DNA of 39,938 bases from Ruminococcus sp. UBA6407 (GCA_002438605.1 DJPR01000012.1:1-39938); one strand, 5' to 3'. Positions 1-8,531 are shown, numbered from the stretch's first letter. Numbers and translations are program-made. The notes: a model not told the origin generated them from the letters alone.

Positions 1-2
1 CA

Positions 3-830
3 AAGGATTACCTATCACTATTTGATAAAGGAGATTTATACAGTAAAGAGGATTTACAATTAGAAAAGTTCCTCAAAAGGAGAGAAATAAAAAATAACAT
101 ATGCTGCATTTTGCTTCTGATTTTAATGGCTACTATAGCTGTTGGTGCTATAACAAATAATGAACGACTTTTTTTATGTTCATTTGTTGGGGTTTTTGTT
201 GTTGTCGGAGTGCTGACGAGTTTTAATAAGGTAAGGCCACATGTTCCTTTAAGGGAAAAAATCATGTCAGCAATCGGCATACTATACTCATGCTTTGCAG
301 TGCTTTGCATTATTGATGCTGTAAAAAAGAATGATGACATACGCTGTATTTATTTTGGTTTATCAATTTTTGCTCTCCCTCCTGTTTTAAAATTGATATC
401 AGACCTGATACCAACTATAACATTATTAGTAAAAATGAGGGAAGAAAAAAAGCAATGTACTCAACCGGCTGATGCATTTTGTTCAGGAATAAAAGAAAAA
501 CCTGGATATACGATTAATGTGAATTATGGCAACAGTAAGAGTCAGCATTTTTACAGATATACAATGATGTTTTGCCCGACATATGAAATGTATCTTAATG
601 CAGATATAATTGATTTATGTGATGAAAGGTATGGCGTTTTTGGAATTCCGGAAAAGGATGAAAAACGTGAAATTATGATTAATCCTGATAATCCGCAGCA
701 TTTTTATGATTATGTGAGGTATCGGGAGGAATTTAAGTTTTTAATCAAAAAAACATTACAAAAATTTTTCTCTGCAATAGCTGTTATAATAGTTATTGGA
801 ATAATAATTTTAAAGAGTTTAGATACTTAA
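3..830 (+). CDS. Multi-pass membrane protein, 5' end outside window
   Basis: I do not recognise a named family. The reading frame is open from base 3 with no stop, so the gene starts upstream of the window; the first possible in-window start (TTG at 111) lies inside the first membrane segment and is unlikely to be real. The visible protein has a charged N-terminal stretch, about four hydrophobic segments (roughly the first 150 residues seen), a soluble region of about 90 residues containing an INPDNPQHF motif, and a final C-terminal membrane segment ending ILKSLDT. The INPDNP region faintly recalls DUF3592-type proteins, but this is a guess. The stop codon sits at the left end of an inverted repeat (827-880). 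Confidence 0.6.
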   Translation, partial: KDYLSLFDKGDLYSKEDLQLEKFLKRREIKNNICCILLLILMATIAVGAITNNERLFLCSFVGVFVVVGVLTSFNKVRPHVPLREKIMSAIGILYSCFAVLCIIDAVKKNDDIRCIYFGLSIFALPPVLKLISDLIPTITLLVKMREEKKQCTQPADAFCSGIKEKPGYTINVNYGNSKSQHFYRYTMMFCPTYEMYLNADIIDLCDERYGVFGIPEKDEKREIMINPDNPQHFYDYVRYREEFKFLIKKTLQKFFSAIAVIIVIGIIILKSLDT

Positions 831-880
831 TGCAATACCGCACAAAGTCTTTGGACGTGTTTTGTGCGGTATTGTCCTAA
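827..880. repeat. Dispersed hairpin element, copy 1
   Basis: Bases 833-846 (CAATACCGCACAAA) and 861-874 are a perfect 14-bp inverted repeat. The 14-base loop contains GGACGTG. The flanks are TTAA on the left and CTAA on the right. The element overlaps the stop codon of the preceding gene and lacks a T-run, so it is a poor classical terminator. It belongs to the family of about ten copies in this window. Confidence 0.85.
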
Positions 881-920
881 AACAGCATCACATATACTTT
901 GTGTAGTGCTTTTTATATCA

Positions 921-938
921 TGTTGCGTAGGTGCAACA
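921..938. promoter_or_regulatory. Perfect palindrome upstream of rnhA promoter (possible operator)
   Basis: TGTTGC-N6-GCAACA is a perfect 6-bp inverted repeat ending 3 bp before the -35 box of the rnhA-iscS-nifU promoter. No T-run follows, so it is not a terminator. Its position fits a site for a dimeric regulator. The regulator is unknown, and the site does not look like a known IscR box. Confidence 0.4.
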
Positions 939-941
939 ATG

Positions 942-1012
942 TTGATTATTCGGAAAAATTAGGATATAATATATAAGGCGGTATTGATATGGATTATGTG
1001 ATGCCGTCATAA
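942..1012 (+). promoter_or_regulatory. Promoter and leader hairpin of rnhA-iscS-nifU
   Basis: TTGATT (942-947), a 17-bp spacer and TATAAT (965-970) form a strong sigma-A promoter. Seven bases later, GGCGGTAT (977-984) can pair over 8 bp with ATGCCGTC (1001-1008), using two G-U pairs. The promoter-then-hairpin layout matches the dispersed element family, although the sequence is strongly diverged from its consensus. Confidence 0.7.
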
Positions 1013-1025
1013 TCTGCATCATGAG

Positions 1026-1475
1026 GTGAACATTATAAAAAAGGTTGAGATATTTACAGACGGAGCATGCAGCGGTAATCCCGGACCGGGAGGATTTGGA
1101 GTCGTTCTTAGATTTGGGCAGCACGAAAAGGAGCTTTCAGGCGGTGCGGCTGAAACCACAAACAACAGAATGGAGCTTCTCGGAGTTATTACAGGCCTTT
1201 CAGCATTAAAAGAACCATGTCAGGTTATTTTAACAACCGACAGCAAGTATGTGGTTGACAGCATAACAAAAGGCTGGGTTTATGGCTGGAAGAAGAAAGG
1301 CTGGATTAAATCTGACAAAAAACCTGCTCTTAATGTCGACCTTTGGGAAAAACTTCTCCCACTTCTTGAAAAGCACGAGGTTAGCTTTGTATGGGTAAAA
1401 GGTCATGCAGGGCACCCTGAAAATGAACGCTGCGACAGACTCGCTGTAGAGCAGCGTGATAAATATTCAAAATAA
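1026..1475 (+). CDS. rnhA: Ribonuclease HI
   Basis: Cleaves the RNA strand of RNA-DNA hybrids (R-loops, lagging-strand primers) in the cytoplasm. Family motifs are in order: [15 protein letters not shown] near the N terminus, NNRMELLGV with the catalytic Glu, [11 protein letters not shown] with a catalytic Asp, and [15 protein letters not shown] at the C terminus. The length of 149 residues is usual. The start is unsettled: GTG at 1026 gives the frame used here, but the SD-like GAGGTG (1024-1029) overlaps it and would better serve ATT (1032) or ATA (1035); the latter would give the usual MKKVEI-type start. First gene of an operon with iscS (18-base gap) and nifU. The link to Fe-S assembly is positional only. 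Confidence 0.93.
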   Translation: MNIIKKVEIFTDGACSGNPGPGGFGVVLRFGQHEKELSGGAAETTNNRMELLGVITGLSALKEPCQVILTTDSKYVVDSITKGWVYGWKKKGWIKSDKKPALNVDLWEKLLPLLEKHEVSFVWVKGHAGHPENERCDRLAVEQRDKYSK

Positions 1476-1493
1476 CGGAGGCAGCAAACTAAA

Positions 1494-2678
1494 ATGGAAA
1501 AGCGATTTGTTTATGCGGATAATGCCGCAACAACAAAAATATCCCCTGAAGTTCTTAACGCAATGTATCCATATCTTACTGAGGAATACGGCAATGCTTC
1601 AAGTATATATTCTCTTGGAAGAAATGCAAAAAAGGCTATTGAGGCATCAAGAGAAAAGGTTGCAAAGGCAATCGGAGCAGATCCTTCTGAGATTTACTTT
1701 ACAAGCTGCGGTTCAGAGGCTGATAACTGGGCTTTAAGAGGTACATGCCACAGATTAAAGGCAAAGGGTAAAAAACACATAATTACTTCAGTTTTTGAGC
1801 ATCATGCAATACTTCATACATGTCAGGCACTTGAAAAAGAGGGCTTTGAGGTAACATATCTTCCTGTTAGTCCTTTGGGAATTGTCTGTCCCGATGATGT
1901 AAAAAATGCAATTCGTGAAGATACGGCAATCGTTTCTATCATGTATGCAAACAATGAAATAGGCACAATTCAGCCAACAAGTGAAATTGGTGCAATATGT
2001 CGTGAAAAGGGAGTTATCTTCCATACTGATGCTGTTCAGGCAGTCGGAAATGTTGAGATAAACGTAAAGGAACAGAATATAGACCTGTTTTCACTTTCAG
2101 GTCATAAAATACATGCTCAAAAAGGCATCGGAGCTATTTATATTAAAAAAGGCATTGTTCTTCCTAATCTTATTTTTGGCGGAGCTCAGGAGAGAAATAA
2201 ACGTGCCGGAACTGAAAATGTCCCTGCTATTGTAGGACTGGGTACTGCAATTGAAATTGCAACAGCTGATATAAAAGCTAAAAATGAAAAGGTTACTGCT
2301 ATGAGAAACCGCCTTATTGACGGTATCCTGAAGCTTTCACATACACGTCTTAACGGTGACAGAGAAAAGCGTCTTGCAGGCAACTGCAATATTTCAATTG
2401 AGGGTGTAGAGGGCGAGTCACTTCTGCTCATGCTTGATATGAACGGAATTTGTGCTTCATCAGGTTCAGCTTGTACATCAGGTTCACTTGATCCGTCTCA
2501 CGTTCTTCTTGCACTTGGTTTAAAGCATGAAGTTGCACACGGTTCTCTCAGACTTTCAATAAATGATGAAACCACAGATGAGGATATTGACTATATACTT
2601 GAGGTTGTGCCGAGAGTTGTCGAAAGACTCAGAGCAATGTCGCCTCTTTGGGAACGTATAATAAAGGAAGAAAAGTAA
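1494..2678 (+). CDS. iscS: Cysteine desulfurase (NifS/IscS family)
   Basis: PLP enzyme that takes sulfur from cysteine as a persulfide and passes it to the scaffold protein encoded next. Visible motifs are the N-terminal YADNAATT, the FEHHAI region, [10 protein letters not shown] with the PLP-binding Lys205, and the catalytic loop [13 protein letters not shown] with Cys327. The length of 394 residues fits the family. The SD is GGAGG at about 1477-1481, slightly far from the ATG. It ends 12 bases before nifU, so the two are surely cotranscribed. The IscS/NifS pair with a U-type scaffold and no iscR or hscAB beside it is common in clostridia. The symbol could equally be nifS. Confidence 0.95.
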   Translation: MEKRFVYADNAATTKISPEVLNAMYPYLTEEYGNASSIYSLGRNAKKAIEASREKVAKAIGADPSEIYFTSCGSEADNWALRGTCHRLKAKGKKHIITSVFEHHAILHTCQALEKEGFEVTYLPVSPLGIVCPDDVKNAIREDTAIVSIMYANNEIGTIQPTSEIGAICREKGVIFHTDAVQAVGNVEINVKEQNIDLFSLSGHKIHAQKGIGAIYIKKGIVLPNLIFGGAQERNKRAGTENVPAIVGLGTAIEIATADIKAKNEKVTAMRNRLIDGILKLSHTRLNGDREKRLAGNCNISIEGVEGESLLLMLDMNGICASSGSACTSGSLDPSHVLLALGLKHEVAHGSLRLSINDETTDEDIDYILEVVPRVVERLRAMSPLWERIIKEEK

Positions 2679-2690
2679 AGGAGCGGAAAT

Positions 2691-3116
2691 ATGTTATACA
2701 GTGATAAGGTTTTTGACCATTTTTCAAATCCGAGAAATGTAGGAGAAATTGAAAATGCAGACGGCATTGGTGAGGTAGGAAACGCTAAGTGCGGAGATAT
2801 AATGAAAATGTACATTAAGGTGGATAACGGCATTATTTCAGACGTTAAGTTTAAAACTTTCGGCTGCGGAGCTGCTGTTGCTACTTCTTCAATGGCAACT
2901 GAGCTGATTAAGGGCAAGTCAATAGATGATGCACTTAAACTGACAAATAAGGCAGTTGTAGAGGCTCTTGACGGACTTCCGCCTGTAAAGCTTCACTGTT
3001 CTGTACTTGCAGAACAGGCTATTAAGGCAGCTCTTTCCGATTATTATAAGAAACAAGGTATTGACCCGCTTCCAATTGTCGGAGAGATTAAAGAATGTGA
3101 GCATTGTCACGAATAA
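2691..3116 (+). CDS. nifU: Fe-S cluster assembly scaffold (IscU/NifU N-terminal type)
   Basis: Assembles Fe-S clusters from sulfur supplied by the adjacent cysteine desulfurase. The three ligand cysteines are present: Cys34 in NAKCGD (with Asp36 after it), Cys59 in FGCGAA and Cys103 in LHCSVLAE. At 141 residues it matches the stand-alone scaffold type. The short C-terminal tail ends in CEHCHE, an extra CxxC (about 136-139) seen in many clostridial homologues. Last gene of the operon; a strong terminator follows. Confidence 0.94.
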   Translation: MLYSDKVFDHFSNPRNVGEIENADGIGEVGNAKCGDIMKMYIKVDNGIISDVKFKTFGCGAAVATSSMATELIKGKSIDDALKLTNKAVVEALDGLPPVKLHCSVLAEQAIKAALSDYYKKQGIDPLPIVGEIKECEHCHE

Positions 3117-3428
3117 AACTTTTATAATGGATACTCTGGGTTATCAGGGTATCCATTTTTATGTGGTGTTGCCCTAAATTTCAACTATATTTTTCTGCTT
3201 TAAAGCTTTTATATCTAAAAGTGACAAATTAATACGGCAAGCATTATTTGCCGATATTTCCCAATGAATAAATATAAAATACGATACTGTACATCGACAA
3301 ATATTTTTTGACCTGCATAATAATTATTAAATTCTATTTTCTTTGACGTAAAATAATAAATTATCGCATTGCTTTTTGTTGAACGAATGTGATAACATAG
3401 TGAAGTAGAAAAAAGGAGGTCAAAGAAA
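3117..3428 (+). other. Gene-free stretch upstream of spo0A
   Basis: Holds the nifU terminator, a right-arm-only fragment of the dispersed hairpin element (GTGGTGTTGCCCTAAA, about 3162-3177), AT-rich DNA without an ORF of note, and the likely spo0A promoter region. One sequence, TGTCGAT on the minus strand (3293-3299), is one base from the 0A box TGTCGAA. A plausible -35/-10 pair is TTGCTT-18-TAACAT at about 3371-3400. Confidence 0.5.
3129..3160 (+). terminator. Terminator after nifU
   Basis: GGATACTCTG pairs with CAGGGTATCC over 10 bp with one G-U pair, then ATTTTTAT. Intrinsic terminator of the rnhA-iscS-nifU operon. Confidence 0.85.
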
Positions 3429-4184
3429 ATGAATAACAAAATAAAAGTATTAATTGGTGATGATTCTGCTGAAAGCGGAGTAAGCGTAGCAAACAAGCTG
3501 AGGGAGCGTGGACTTTATGCATATACACGCCGAAAGGACTGCAATGTTATATTTGAGTCAATAAAAAATGATTCTCCTGATATTGCGGTTCTTGATATTT
3601 CAGCTCAAAATGGTGATGCAGTTTCCATTATGAAGAGGGTTAATGATATGGGACTTAAAAAGCCTGCATTTATAATAACATCTTCATATGACAATGAGTT
3701 TATTGAACGTCAGGTAATGGAAAACGGAGCTTCTTACTATCTGCTTAAACCATATGATGCAGAAGATTTGTGTTCTGTAATCAAATCTGCAATGGCGGAC
3801 AAAATAAGCAGTCTTTCAGATGACATGGAAATTGTTGTAACAGATATTATTCACCAGCTTGGCGTTCCGGCACATATCAAAGGATATCATTACCTTAGAA
3901 CAGCAATTCTTTACTCAATAGAGGATAAAAACCTCCTTGACAGCGTTACGAAAATGCTTTATCCGACTGTTGCAGGACTTTATGAAACAACATCTTCAAG
4001 AGTTGAAAGAGCAATACGTCACGCAATAGAAATTGCATGGGACAGAGGGAATATTGATACTCTCAATTCATTTTTTGGCTATACTGTTGACACAAGCAAA
4101 GGCAAACCGACAAATTCCGAATTTATTGCACTCATAACGGACAAGTTAAGATTACAGTATAAATCGGTATTAAGGAGAGTTTGA
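3429..4184 (+). CDS. spo0A: Sporulation master response regulator Spo0A
   Basis: Phosphorylation-controlled DNA-binding regulator of sporulation entry. The receiver domain (about 1-120) keeps the acidic pair Asp11/Asp12, phosphoacceptor Asp56 (VLDIS), Thr84 and Lys107 (LLKPYD); the usual MP after the phosphoacceptor is replaced by AQ. The C-terminal effector domain (about 140-251) is unmistakable: [34 protein letters not shown] and [18 protein letters not shown] match the Spo0A DNA-recognition and sigma-contact helices. SD AAAGGAGG lies 9 bases before the ATG. Monocistronic. In many clostridia spo0A follows spoIVB; that neighbour is absent here. Its presence suggests an ancestral or active sporulation programme. 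Confidence 0.95.
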   Translation: MNNKIKVLIGDDSAESGVSVANKLRERGLYAYTRRKDCNVIFESIKNDSPDIAVLDISAQNGDAVSIMKRVNDMGLKKPAFIITSSYDNEFIERQVMENGASYYLLKPYDAEDLCSVIKSAMADKISSLSDDMEIVVTDIIHQLGVPAHIKGYHYLRTAILYSIEDKNLLDSVTKMLYPTVAGLYETTSSRVERAIRHAIEIAWDRGNIDTLNSFFGYTVDTSKGKPTNSEFIALITDKLRLQYKSVLRRV

Positions 4185-4210
4185 AAAATAAGTACAAACC
4201 ACTTGTAATA

Positions 4211-4241
4211 TTGAAAAAATCATGATAATATAATTATATAT
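4211..4241 (+). promoter_or_regulatory. Promoter of flavin reductase gene (approximate)
   Basis: TTGTAA-17-TAATAT just upstream of a short leader and the AAAGGA SD. A tandem TATAAT overlaps the -10, so the exact -10 is uncertain. Confidence 0.5.
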
Positions 4242-4263
4242 ATCAACGAAAGGATTTAATATT

Positions 4264-4776
4264 ATGAGTTTTAAGAAAATCGAATTATCAGAGCTTAGCT
4301 TCAACCCTTTTAAGCTTATTGGAAGCGACTGGATGCTTATTACAGGCGGAGATATCTCAAATTATAACACAATGACAGCTTCTTGGGGACAGTTTGGCAA
4401 GCTTTGGAATAAGGACGTTTTTACTTGTTATATCAGACCAAATCGGTATACATACGGCTTTGTTGAGGATAATGACTGTTTTACTGCGTCATTTTTCAAT
4501 GAAAAGTACAGAGAAGCACTGAAATTCTGCGGAGCAAATTCAGGAAGAAACTGCGATAAGGCAAAGGAAACAGGCTTAACGCCAAAGGATTTCGACGGCT
4601 GTACAGCATTTGAAGAAGCAGAAATGGTTTTTGTTTGTAAAAAGCTCTACAAGGATGAACTAAAAGCGGACAGCTTTTTGACAAGTGACGGCTTTGCAAA
4701 GAAGTTTTACGGCAGTGATCCTTATCACAAGGAGTATATTGCAGAAGTTACAGCAGTTTATATTAAGGAAAAGTAG
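4264..4776 (+). CDS. Flavin reductase family protein (FMN-binding split barrel)
   Basis: A 170-residue single-domain protein of the flavin reductase-like split-barrel family, which binds FMN and often reduces free flavin or other small acceptors with NAD(P)H. Supporting features are the N-terminal NPFKLIGSDWMLITGG, the NTMTASWGQFGKLW segment (typical FMN-phosphate contact region) and CYIRPNRYTYGFVEDND. It stands alone with its own promoter and terminator, so no partner can be inferred. The substrate is unknown. SD AAAGGA at about 4250. Confidence 0.85.
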   Translation: MSFKKIELSELSFNPFKLIGSDWMLITGGDISNYNTMTASWGQFGKLWNKDVFTCYIRPNRYTYGFVEDNDCFTASFFNEKYREALKFCGANSGRNCDKAKETGLTPKDFDGCTAFEEAEMVFVCKKLYKDELKADSFLTSDGFAKKFYGSDPYHKEYIAEVTAVYIKEK

Positions 4777-4816
4777 AATTCTCTCAGGAGCAGCTTCATG
4801 CTTTTTCGACAGACTG

Positions 4817-4846
4817 AACGGATGATTTTTTAATCATCCGTTTTTT
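4817..4846 (+). terminator. Terminator after flavin reductase gene
   Basis: AACGGATGATT pairs with AATCATCCGTT over 11 bp, followed by TTTT. Strong intrinsic terminator. Confidence 0.9.
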
Positions 4847-4847
4847 A

Positions 4848-4876
4848 TTGAAAATTTCTTTTGAATATGGTATAAT
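4848..4876 (+). promoter_or_regulatory. Promoter of zinc-ribbon/TPM operon
   Basis: TTGAAA (4848-4853), 17-bp spacer, TATAAT (4871-4876). The predicted transcript start falls within a few bases of the hairpin element that begins at 4884. Confidence 0.85.
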
Positions 4877-4883
4877 AAATTTG

Positions 4884-4953
4884 TTAAGGCAATACCGCAA
4901 AAAGTTTATGACGTGCAAAGCCTTTTGACGTGCTTTGTGCGGTGCTGCCTTAA
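4884..4953 (+). repeat. Dispersed hairpin element, copy 2 (5' leader)
   Basis: The left arm 4884-4904 and right arm 4933-4953 form a 21-bp stem with two mismatches and one G-U pair. It begins TTAAGGCAATACCGC and ends GCCTTAA. The 28-base loop contains GACGTG, and a second GACGTG lies at the foot of the right arm, as if the loop were duplicated. It starts 7 bp after the -10 box, so the mRNA of the next gene should begin with this stem. Confidence 0.9.
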
Positions 4954-5022
4954 TTTTTGTCGGAATGAAATATCATATGATAATTGTATGATGCTTTTAA
5001 AAATTGAAAGTCAGGTGAAATA

Positions 5023-6102
5023 ATGTCAACATTAATTGAATATAAATGCCCATGCTGCGGAGGAGCTATAGAATTCAACAGCAGCGAACAGCAAATGAAA
5101 TGTCCGTATTGCGACAATACATTTGAAATGGAAACTCTTAAAGCATATGATGAACAAATGAACGAACAGCTGGAGGATAAAACTGATTGGGACAGTACGT
5201 CAGACACATATTGGAGTGAAAATGAACAAGCAGGAATGAAGTCGTATTCCTGTCAGTCATGCGGTGCAGAAATTGTTGCAGACAGCACAACGGCTGCATC
5301 AAGCTGTCCGTTTTGCGACAGTCCGATTGTGGTAAAGGGCAATGTTTCGGGAGAACTGCGTCCTGACCTTATTATCCCGTTTAAACTTAATAAAGAACAG
5401 GCGAAAGAGGCTCTCAGCAGACACCTGAATAATAAAAAACTGCTTCCGAAAATTTTTAAAGACCAAAATCACATTGACGAAATAAAGGGAGTTTATGTAC
5501 CGTTCTGGCTTTTTAGCACTTCACTGAATGCCAAGCTTGATTATAAAGCAAAAAAGGTCAGACATTGGAGTGACAATAAATATGATTATGATGAGATAAG
5601 CTATTATGCGGTTCAGAGGGCAGGTTCCATGAGCTTTCAGAATGTTCCTGTTGACGGTTCATCAAAAATGGAAGATGACCTTATGGAGTCAATAGAACCA
5701 TTTGACTTTAATGATGCAACAGATTTTCAGACAGCATACCTTGCAGGCTATCTTGCAGATAAATATGACGTTGATTCCGAAACAAGCAAGGAAAGAGCAA
5801 ACGAAAGAATAAAGAAAAGTGTGGAGCTTACATTTGCCGAGCAGGTAAGGGACTATACTTCCTTTACGCTTGAAAGGGAGAATATAAGATATGAGCAAAG
5901 CTCTGTAAAATATGCATTATGTCCTGTATGGATACTTAATACTACATGGAATGACCAGAAATATACATTTGCAATGAATGGACAGACAGGACGATTTGTA
6001 GGAGATCTGCCGATGGATAAGGGTGCATTCTGGAAATATTTTGGTATATCGTTTACAATTGCAGCAGCAATATCCGGAATAATCGGTATGTTTATTATAT
6101 AG
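5023..6102 (+). CDS. Zinc-ribbon (TFIIB-type) protein with C-terminal membrane anchor
   Basis: Function unknown. The N terminus carries two zinc ribbons: CPCCGG...CPYC (about residues 7-28) and CQSCGA...CPFC (about 75-97). A middle region of about 200 residues is rich in aromatic and charged residues (YVPFWLFST, then a WILNTTW-NDQKYTFAMNGQTG segment). One hydrophobic helix at the C terminus (about 338-359) ends FII. This layout is common in clostridia and is usually annotated only as a zinc-ribbon or primosome-like protein. It lies 13 bases before a TPM-domain gene and shares its hairpin-leader promoter. The two proteins may work together at the membrane; that is inference from position. Confidence 0.75.
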   Translation: MSTLIEYKCPCCGGAIEFNSSEQQMKCPYCDNTFEMETLKAYDEQMNEQLEDKTDWDSTSDTYWSENEQAGMKSYSCQSCGAEIVADSTTAASSCPFCDSPIVVKGNVSGELRPDLIIPFKLNKEQAKEALSRHLNNKKLLPKIFKDQNHIDEIKGVYVPFWLFSTSLNAKLDYKAKKVRHWSDNKYDYDEISYYAVQRAGSMSFQNVPVDGSSKMEDDLMESIEPFDFNDATDFQTAYLAGYLADKYDVDSETSKERANERIKKSVELTFAEQVRDYTSFTLERENIRYEQSSVKYALCPVWILNTTWNDQKYTFAMNGQTGRFVGDLPMDKGAFWKYFGISFTIAAAISGIIGMFII

Positions 6103-6115
6103 GCAGGAGGACGTT

Positions 6116-6892
6116 ATGAAAAAAGTATCAGGTATAATTTTAGCTTTGATTATGTGCTTGTGCTGTAATATTTCAATGATTACTCTTGCACATGACAGCT
6201 CAGCTATTAAAGATGAAGCAGGTCTTATAGATGACGATAAGGAATATGAGCTTGCAGGCAGGATGTTAAATCTTGGCGGCAAGTATAATTGTACAATTGC
6301 AGCAGCAACAGTAAAATCTTTTGAGGGATTGCCTTCATCTGAATATGCAGAGAAATATTTTAATGATAATTCTTTTCAATGCGGAGAAAATGACTGTATT
6401 CTTCTTTTGGTGAGTGAATCCGACAGACAGTATTATATATATACAACGGGTTACGGTTCAAAGGCATTTACGGAGTGGGGGACAGATTACATTGGTGACG
6501 AAATAAAAAAATATTTGAAAAAAGATGACTATTACGGTGCTTTTAATGAATTTTACAGCTTATGTGATGATTTTCTTGCCGAGGCTGAAAAAGGAACTCC
6601 GTATGATGTCAATAACAAAATTAAAACTGCAAAAGATTATCTGCTGCTGGTATGTGTAGCTGTTGGAGTCGGAGTTATTGCTGCACTGATAGTAACAGGA
6701 AGTATGAAAAGTCAATTAAAGACAGTGCGTCCTCAAAGTGCGGCACAAAGATACATACAAAAGGACAGTCTGAATATGAATGTTAATAAAGACCATTTCT
6801 TGTATAAGGAAACAAAAAGGAGAGCAAAACCACAGAGTACATCAGCATCAGGTTCATCAGGTGCAGCAAAGGGAAGCGGCGGAAGCTTTTAA
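6116..6892 (+). CDS. TPM-domain secreted/membrane protein
   Basis: An N-terminal signal sequence (about 1-25) is followed by a TPM domain (about 28-165; DEAGLIDDDKEYEL, ILLLVSESDRQYYIYTTGYGS), a fold found in extracytoplasmic repair or folding factors and acid phosphatases of photosystem II and in many bacterial membrane proteins. A transmembrane helix follows (about 176-196), then a basic cytoplasmic tail ending in a Gly/Ser-rich stretch (GSSGAAKGSGGSF), as is typical of bacterial TPM proteins. Second gene of the operon with the zinc-ribbon protein. SD GGAGGA precedes the ATG by about 5 bases. The biochemical role is not known. Confidence 0.8.
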   Translation: MKKVSGIILALIMCLCCNISMITLAHDSSAIKDEAGLIDDDKEYELAGRMLNLGGKYNCTIAAATVKSFEGLPSSEYAEKYFNDNSFQCGENDCILLLVSESDRQYYIYTTGYGSKAFTEWGTDYIGDEIKKYLKKDDYYGAFNEFYSLCDDFLAEAEKGTPYDVNNKIKTAKDYLLLVCVAVGVGVIAALIVTGSMKSQLKTVRPQSAAQRYIQKDSLNMNVNKDHFLYKETKRRAKPQSTSASGSSGAAKGSGGSF

Positions 6893-6915
6893 TTGAATTT
6901 GAATCGATTTTTAGA

Positions 6916-6944
6916 GGAAACTTCATGCGTGATGCGGAGTTTCC
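6916..6944. terminator. Hairpin between convergent genes
   Basis: GGAAACT pairs with AGTTTCC over 7 bp, with a 15-base loop. It lies between the TPM gene and the end of the minus-strand flippase gene, whose stop codon begins at the next base. Short T-run only, so moderate strength. Confidence 0.6.
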
Positions 6945-8531
6945 TTAACTTTTAGCTTTTGAATATTCACACAGGTACATCATAAGCAGATAACCCAATC
7001 CTCCTGCACCGACTGAGAGGAAAAGTGATATTGTATCTGAAAAGCAATATGAAAATCTGTCATGGCAAAGCATTGCACAAATTCCGCATATCAGTCCTGA
7101 ATAGGCAATAGAGATAAAAGGCTTTGCTGACAATTTGATATTTGCTGTTTTAAGGTAAACAAACAGTGATAATATAAGTATGACGGCGTAGCATATTGAG
7201 GTAGACAAAGCACTGCCGTCTACTCCCATAAATGGTATGAGCAGAATGTTTCCTGCAAGCTTAACTAATGCACCAATCAGCATAATTTTTAATGGTGCAG
7301 ACGGCTTGCCTATTGCCTGAAGCATACTGAAAACAGGAAACGATACACATAAGCAGACCATTCCCGGCATCAGAAGCTGCAGAGCTTTTATGCAGACAGC
7401 AACCTCCTCGGGCTGTTTCGGAAAGAGAAAGTTAAGAACAGGAGCAGAAAGTACACCAAGTCCTACAGCAGCAGGAACTGCCATAAACGCAGACGCTGTT
7501 AAGGCTTGAAGTGTGCTTTTTTTCATTGCCGCTTTATCGTGACGCTCCCATGCACAAGTAATTGCAGGAAGTATTCCTTTTCCAAGCATATTTGTTATTG
7601 AGGGAACAAGATTGAAAATAGTTACGGCTATACCTGAAAATGAACCATATATAAACTGCGGCAAATCAGAATGTTCCGTTCCCTCAGGCAGAACGTAGTG
7701 ACCCTTGAACATATCTATACAGCCTATTAAAGTTCCTAAGTCTATAATTGCGGTAAGATTTGTTACTACGGAGCTTATTCCGATAGGAAGTGCTATTGAA
7801 ATAAGCTCTTTTGATATATCTCCGGTTTTGATAAGAGTTTTGTCGCCGCATTTGTTTTCCTTGGGCAAAAATATACGCATTATCGGAAAGAAAAATGCCG
7901 CCCCGACAGAAGAAAGTGTTACTCCGAATATTCCTGCACCTGCTGCCGCTGCTCTTATATCAGTTCCATCAGGAAGATAATTAAGAATGAGCTGACTGTT
8001 TTGATTGACCAGAGAACAGAAAAAGAGTCCTGCGAGCATTTTAACAAGTCCTTCTGCAAGCTGTGAAAAAGCAGTAGGATACATATTGCAGAGTCCCTCA
8101 TAGTAACCTCGTTCGACAGCCGTTATACAGCCGAATAGAACTGACGGTGCAATAAGTGTAACAGAAATCCATGCGTCAGGTGATTTTGCAACATAAACTG
8201 AAAACGGACGTGCAAGAACCGCTATGATAATACTGCCTGCAAGACCTGCGGCAAAAAACAGCTTTAGTGCTGTTTTGCGGACCTTTTTTGCATTTTCGTA
8301 CATTTCAAGAGCCGTACTTTGAGCAGTAAGACGTGCCACAGCAGAAGAAAGTCCCGTAACGGTAAGGGCATAGATCGGCAGGAACAGACTGTATGCACAG
8401 CTGAAATAGCCCATTCCGACTCCTCCGAGCATATTGGTAAGCGGGATTTTAAATAAAGCTCCCAGCATTTTTGCTATAGCTGCGGACAGCATAAGTATTA
8501 TAGAACCTTTAATAAAATCCTGCTTTTTCAC
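6945..8531 (-). CDS. MATE/MOP-superfamily lipid flippase, SpoVB/YabM-like
   Basis: A 528-residue integral membrane protein with about 14 hydrophobic segments. The N-terminal segment (KGSIILMLSAAIAKMLGALFKIPLTNMLG) is typical of the polysaccharide biosynthesis/SpoVB branch, whose members flip lipid-linked glycans or peptidoglycan precursors across the membrane. The start is GTG at 8531: AAAGGTGG lies 7 bases before it, and a TATAAT on this strand (8552-8557) lies too close to the TTG at 8561 for that to be used. Diverges from the aminotransferase gene. In bacilli and clostridia a yabM-type flippase often neighbours mazG and yabO, which occur 3 kb away here. Substrate unknown. Confidence 0.85.
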   Translation of the reverse strand: MKKQDFIKGSIILMLSAAIAKMLGALFKIPLTNMLGGVGMGYFSCAYSLFLPIYALTVTGLSSAVARLTAQSTALEMYENAKKVRKTALKLFFAAGLAGSIIIAVLARPFSVYVAKSPDAWISVTLIAPSVLFGCITAVERGYYEGLCNMYPTAFSQLAEGLVKMLAGLFFCSLVNQNSQLILNYLPDGTDIRAAAAGAGIFGVTLSSVGAAFFFPIMRIFLPKENKCGDKTLIKTGDISKELISIALPIGISSVVTNLTAIIDLGTLIGCIDMFKGHYVLPEGTEHSDLPQFIYGSFSGIAVTIFNLVPSITNMLGKGILPAITCAWERHDKAAMKKSTLQALTASAFMAVPAAVGLGVLSAPVLNFLFPKQPEEVAVCIKALQLLMPGMVCLCVSFPVFSMLQAIGKPSAPLKIMLIGALVKLAGNILLIPFMGVDGSALSTSICYAVILILSLFVYLKTANIKLSAKPFISIAYSGLICGICAMLCHDRFSYCFSDTISLFLSVGAGGLGYLLMMYLCEYSKAKS

